Shown here piece after piece: positions 61,428 to 64,000 of a DNA stretch of 64,000 nt; position 1 is the first letter of the stretch, and the number at the start of each line of letters is the position of its first letter. The stretch is from contig NC_092674.1 in the NCBI RefSeq assembly GCF_964355755.1, forward strand, positions 15,629,001 to 15,693,000, written 5' to 3'. Source of the DNA: Antedon mediterranea (Eukaryota; Echinodermata; Crinoidea; Comatulida; Antedonidae). The notes under the pieces were generated by a model, which did not search any database, was not told the DNA's origin, and saw nothing but the letters and a program-made list of their open reading frames with translations. The translations under genes and the position numbers were made by a program.

Positions 61428-61911
61428 ATTTAGGTTATTCGTCGTTCGGATAATAGTCGAATGGTAGCTTTTCAGATAATTCAGTTGACTTTAATAGTTG
61501 AATGCCGTAGAAATCAAAGGCACACCATTTTATAAATGTCTTTGTCGGTTAGATATTAATGAAAGAACAAGAAAAACACAATAGAAACAATGGCTGCGTT
61601 GAGTAACGCGGGCGCAATCGCAACAATAAACAATTTTAAAACAATAGAAACGGTAAAGCAAAGAAAGCAGATGACACTTTAATGATTTGTCGGTATGAAA
61701 TTACAACTTCCAATACTATTAAAAACAACTAGCATTTAAATTTAGTTGATATGAAAATATGTTTGAGAATAGACTACAGTTAATGTAAGTTACAGAAGAG
61801 TATATTACTATTTACATTATGACACTGTAACTGAATATAAATACCAGAATGACACTTGTACAACGATACCAAGCCAATATGTCAGCTAAGAAGGTGGTAT
61901 GGCGTTTAAGC

Positions 61912-62078
61912 ATACTTACCTGGCACAGGAGCGACTTTGATCAGGAAGGAATGTCCTCCCAAGATGAGGCCTCAGCATTGCACACACGGCTGCGGTTGAC
62001 CCTTGCGATTCCCCCAAACGTGGGGAACTCGGGTGTATAATTTATGGTAGCGGGGGACTGCGTTCGCGCTAACCCCCA
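61912..62078 (+). ncRNA. U1 snRNA, copy 15
   Basis: Standard form. Confidence 0.95.
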
Positions 62079-62435
62079 CCCCAATTCGACATTAATATTA
62101 GATAAGCCTATGCAGTTCACGATAATCGTTAGTTTAATTAAGAACACTTGATATATAACTATTTATGGTTACATTATCTGTTTTGAAACTTTGTTGGTTT
62201 GTAACTATTTATTTTCCCTTAACAACTATTGGTATAGCATATTGACAGGCGTTGAACGCTTCATAATTATTTCGAAGCGTACGAAGAATAATATCAAACT
62301 CTAGATTAAACTAAATCAAGTAGTCTATTATAGAACTTAGGTATTTAAATAATTTTATTACTTTCTGTTAAACGATAATTATATTTCACTTACAATATGT
62401 ATTAAATGCTATTTATTTATAGATATTTTATTTAT

Positions 62436-63287
62436 TTACATGTCATATTGTTCTTTTCGAAGAAGTTTGGCGATAGAAAACCTTTGACATTTTAGACTCA
62501 ATGATGAAGACGTAGTATGTACAGCGTTTAATTGTTCTGTTTCAGTTTGTAAGCAATGCTGTTTTTCTTTGCCATTTCTATCGCTGCAATTCAAGTGGTT
62601 TATGGATTGGAGATCTAGCTCCATCGGTGCATTGCGTGATATCGTATACAGGTATGCCACCCACTCGTTGTAAGTGTTGGATGTTACGTGGTACTTCGTT
62701 CCATTCACTATAATGATATATGGCAGATAGTATTGCCAACCGTCTGTCAATCGATACCTATAACAAGAAAACAACATTATTTATTAATAACGATGATCAT
62801 GTAAATAAATAATAAGGATAATCAATGGTATTTCTGTTAAAATTACAAATGTAAGGAGCATTACTAGTAAAATGACAAAAGTACTGTAACCGAATAAGAA
62901 ATGTAAGTAAGTTGCAGGCAGTGAGTTTTATTTAAGAAAAGGTTATTACAAATAATGTGGTAGAAAGAAGTTTCGTATCGATCAGTAAATTACCTCTAAA
63001 GGCCAACATTGTTATTGCAATGAATAAGTTGGTTTAATAATGTAAATCACATACCTGTGTCTGTCAACCTTTTCGATATACGGAGATTCACTGAAGATCT
63101 GTCGAACACATTCTCTGACATTCCTCATATTATACTTCTCCGGACAAATTTTATCAATAATGTGCAGCACGTTTAGAGAACCGCTGGTAGTATCTGGACA
63201 ACGGAGAAGAGCCGCCACAACAAGTTCTTGAAATGAGAGAGGCATCATCAATGTATCGGTGAGATCGGAGAACATCATGCAAGACAT
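62436..63287 (-). CDS. U1-unit protein, copy 15
   Basis: Long form with Glu to Lys (RNGKEKQ). Confidence 0.6.
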
Positions 63288-63771
63288 ATTTAGGTTATTC
63301 GTCGTTCGGATAATAGTCGAATGGTAGCTTTTCAGATAATTCAGTTGACTTTAATAGTTGAATGCCGTAGAAATCAAAGGCACACCATTTTATAAATGTC
63401 TTTGTCGGTTAGATATTAATGAAAGAACAAGAAAAACACAATAGAAACAATGGCTGCGTTGAGTAACGCGGGCGCAATCGCAACAATAAACAATTTTAAA
63501 ACAATAGAAACGGTAAAGCAAAGAAAGCAGATGACACTTTAATGATTTGTCGGTATGAAATTACAACTTCCAATACTATTAAAAACAACTAGCATTTAAA
63601 TTTAGTTGATATGAAAATATGTTTGAGAATAGACTACAGTTAATGTAAGTTACAGAAGAGTATATTACTATTTACATTATGACACTGTAACTGAATATAA
63701 ATACCAGAATGACACTTGTACAACGATACCAAGCCAATATGTCAGCTAAGAAGGTGGTATGGCGTTTAAGC

Positions 63772-63938
63772 ATACTTACCTGGCACAGGAGCGACTTTGA
63801 TCAGGAAGGAATGTCCTCCCAAGATGAGGCCTCAGCATTGCACACACGGCTGCGGTTGACCCTTGCGATTCCCCCAAACGTGGGGAACTCGGGTGTATAA
63901 TTTATGGTAGCGGGGGACTGCGTTCGCGCTAACCCCCA
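63772..63938 (+). ncRNA. U1 snRNA, copy 16
   Basis: Standard form; its downstream flank is cut by the window end. Confidence 0.95.
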
Positions 63939-64000
63939 CCCCAATTCGACATTAATATTAGATAAGCCTATGCAGTTCACGATAATCGTTAGTTTAATTA

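Larger units (their letters stand above)
33748..64000. repeat. Tandem array of U1 snRNA units (1,860 and 1,697 bp), open at the right edge
   Basis: U1 start points are spaced 1873, 1861, 1697, 1860, 1860, 1697, 1860, 1697, 1860, 4224, then five times 1860 bp. The 4,224-bp interval is one unit plus a 2,362-bp transposon and its 2-bp duplication. Units are nearly identical. The 1,697-bp type lacks 163 bp between tatttaaata and gtatgtacag. Each unit holds a plus-strand U1 gene and a minus-strand two-exon ORF, tail to tail. No CRISPR-like structure is present. Confidence 0.95.

Overview
The window is eukaryotic, non-coding-rich animal DNA with spliced genes, many decayed non-LTR retrotransposons, a tRNA-derived SINE family, Helitron-like and foldback DNA elements, minisatellites and tandem RNA-gene arrays. 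The marine lectin domains (SUEL/rhamnose-binding plus two fucolectin-type FTP domains), the frequent short palindromes built on aggcct, and a tandem U1 snRNA array (an arrangement known from sea urchins) suggest a deuterostome marine invertebrate, most likely an echinoderm. The species cannot be fixed from the sequence alone.

Layout. 1-3.3 kb: AT-rich, no gene, one old SINE fragment. 3.3-4.8 kb: broken RTE-like retrotransposon. 4.8-13.6 kb (minus strand): a nine-exon gene for a secreted chimeric lectin of 434 residues (signal peptide, SUEL domain, linker, two FTP domains). Its introns hold a 5'-truncated CR1/L2-like LINE, three SINE copies and a 43-bp-arm hairpin. 13.6-18.9 kb: no gene; one Helitron-like element and a possible TIR element. 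19-23.4 kb: minisatellites and a 140-bp satellite, with a second Helitron-like insertion. 23.4-29.6 kb: a CR1-like LINE inserted in the satellite. It is itself split by a 4.4-kb segment that contains a 1.6-kb foldback element with a 9-bp target duplication and a small candidate spliced gene. 29.7-31.2 kb: four direct tRNA genes plus one inverted copy. 31.7-33.7 kb: Penelope-like element remnant (RT plus GIY-YIG nuclease).

33.75-64.0 kb (running off the right edge): a tandem array of 1,860-bp and 1,697-bp units. Each unit carries a U1 snRNA gene on the plus strand (16 copies) and, on the minus strand, a two-exon ORF for an unrecognised 184-residue protein with a winged-helix-like N-terminus (15 copies; three are a 160-residue short form). 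One unit is split by a 2,362-bp TA-flanked transposon with GGTGCA-rich ends. The U1 genes were recognised from the 5' splice-site-pairing end, the U1-70K and U1A loops, the Sm site and stem IV. The coding partner inside the U1 repeat is the most unusual item in the window.
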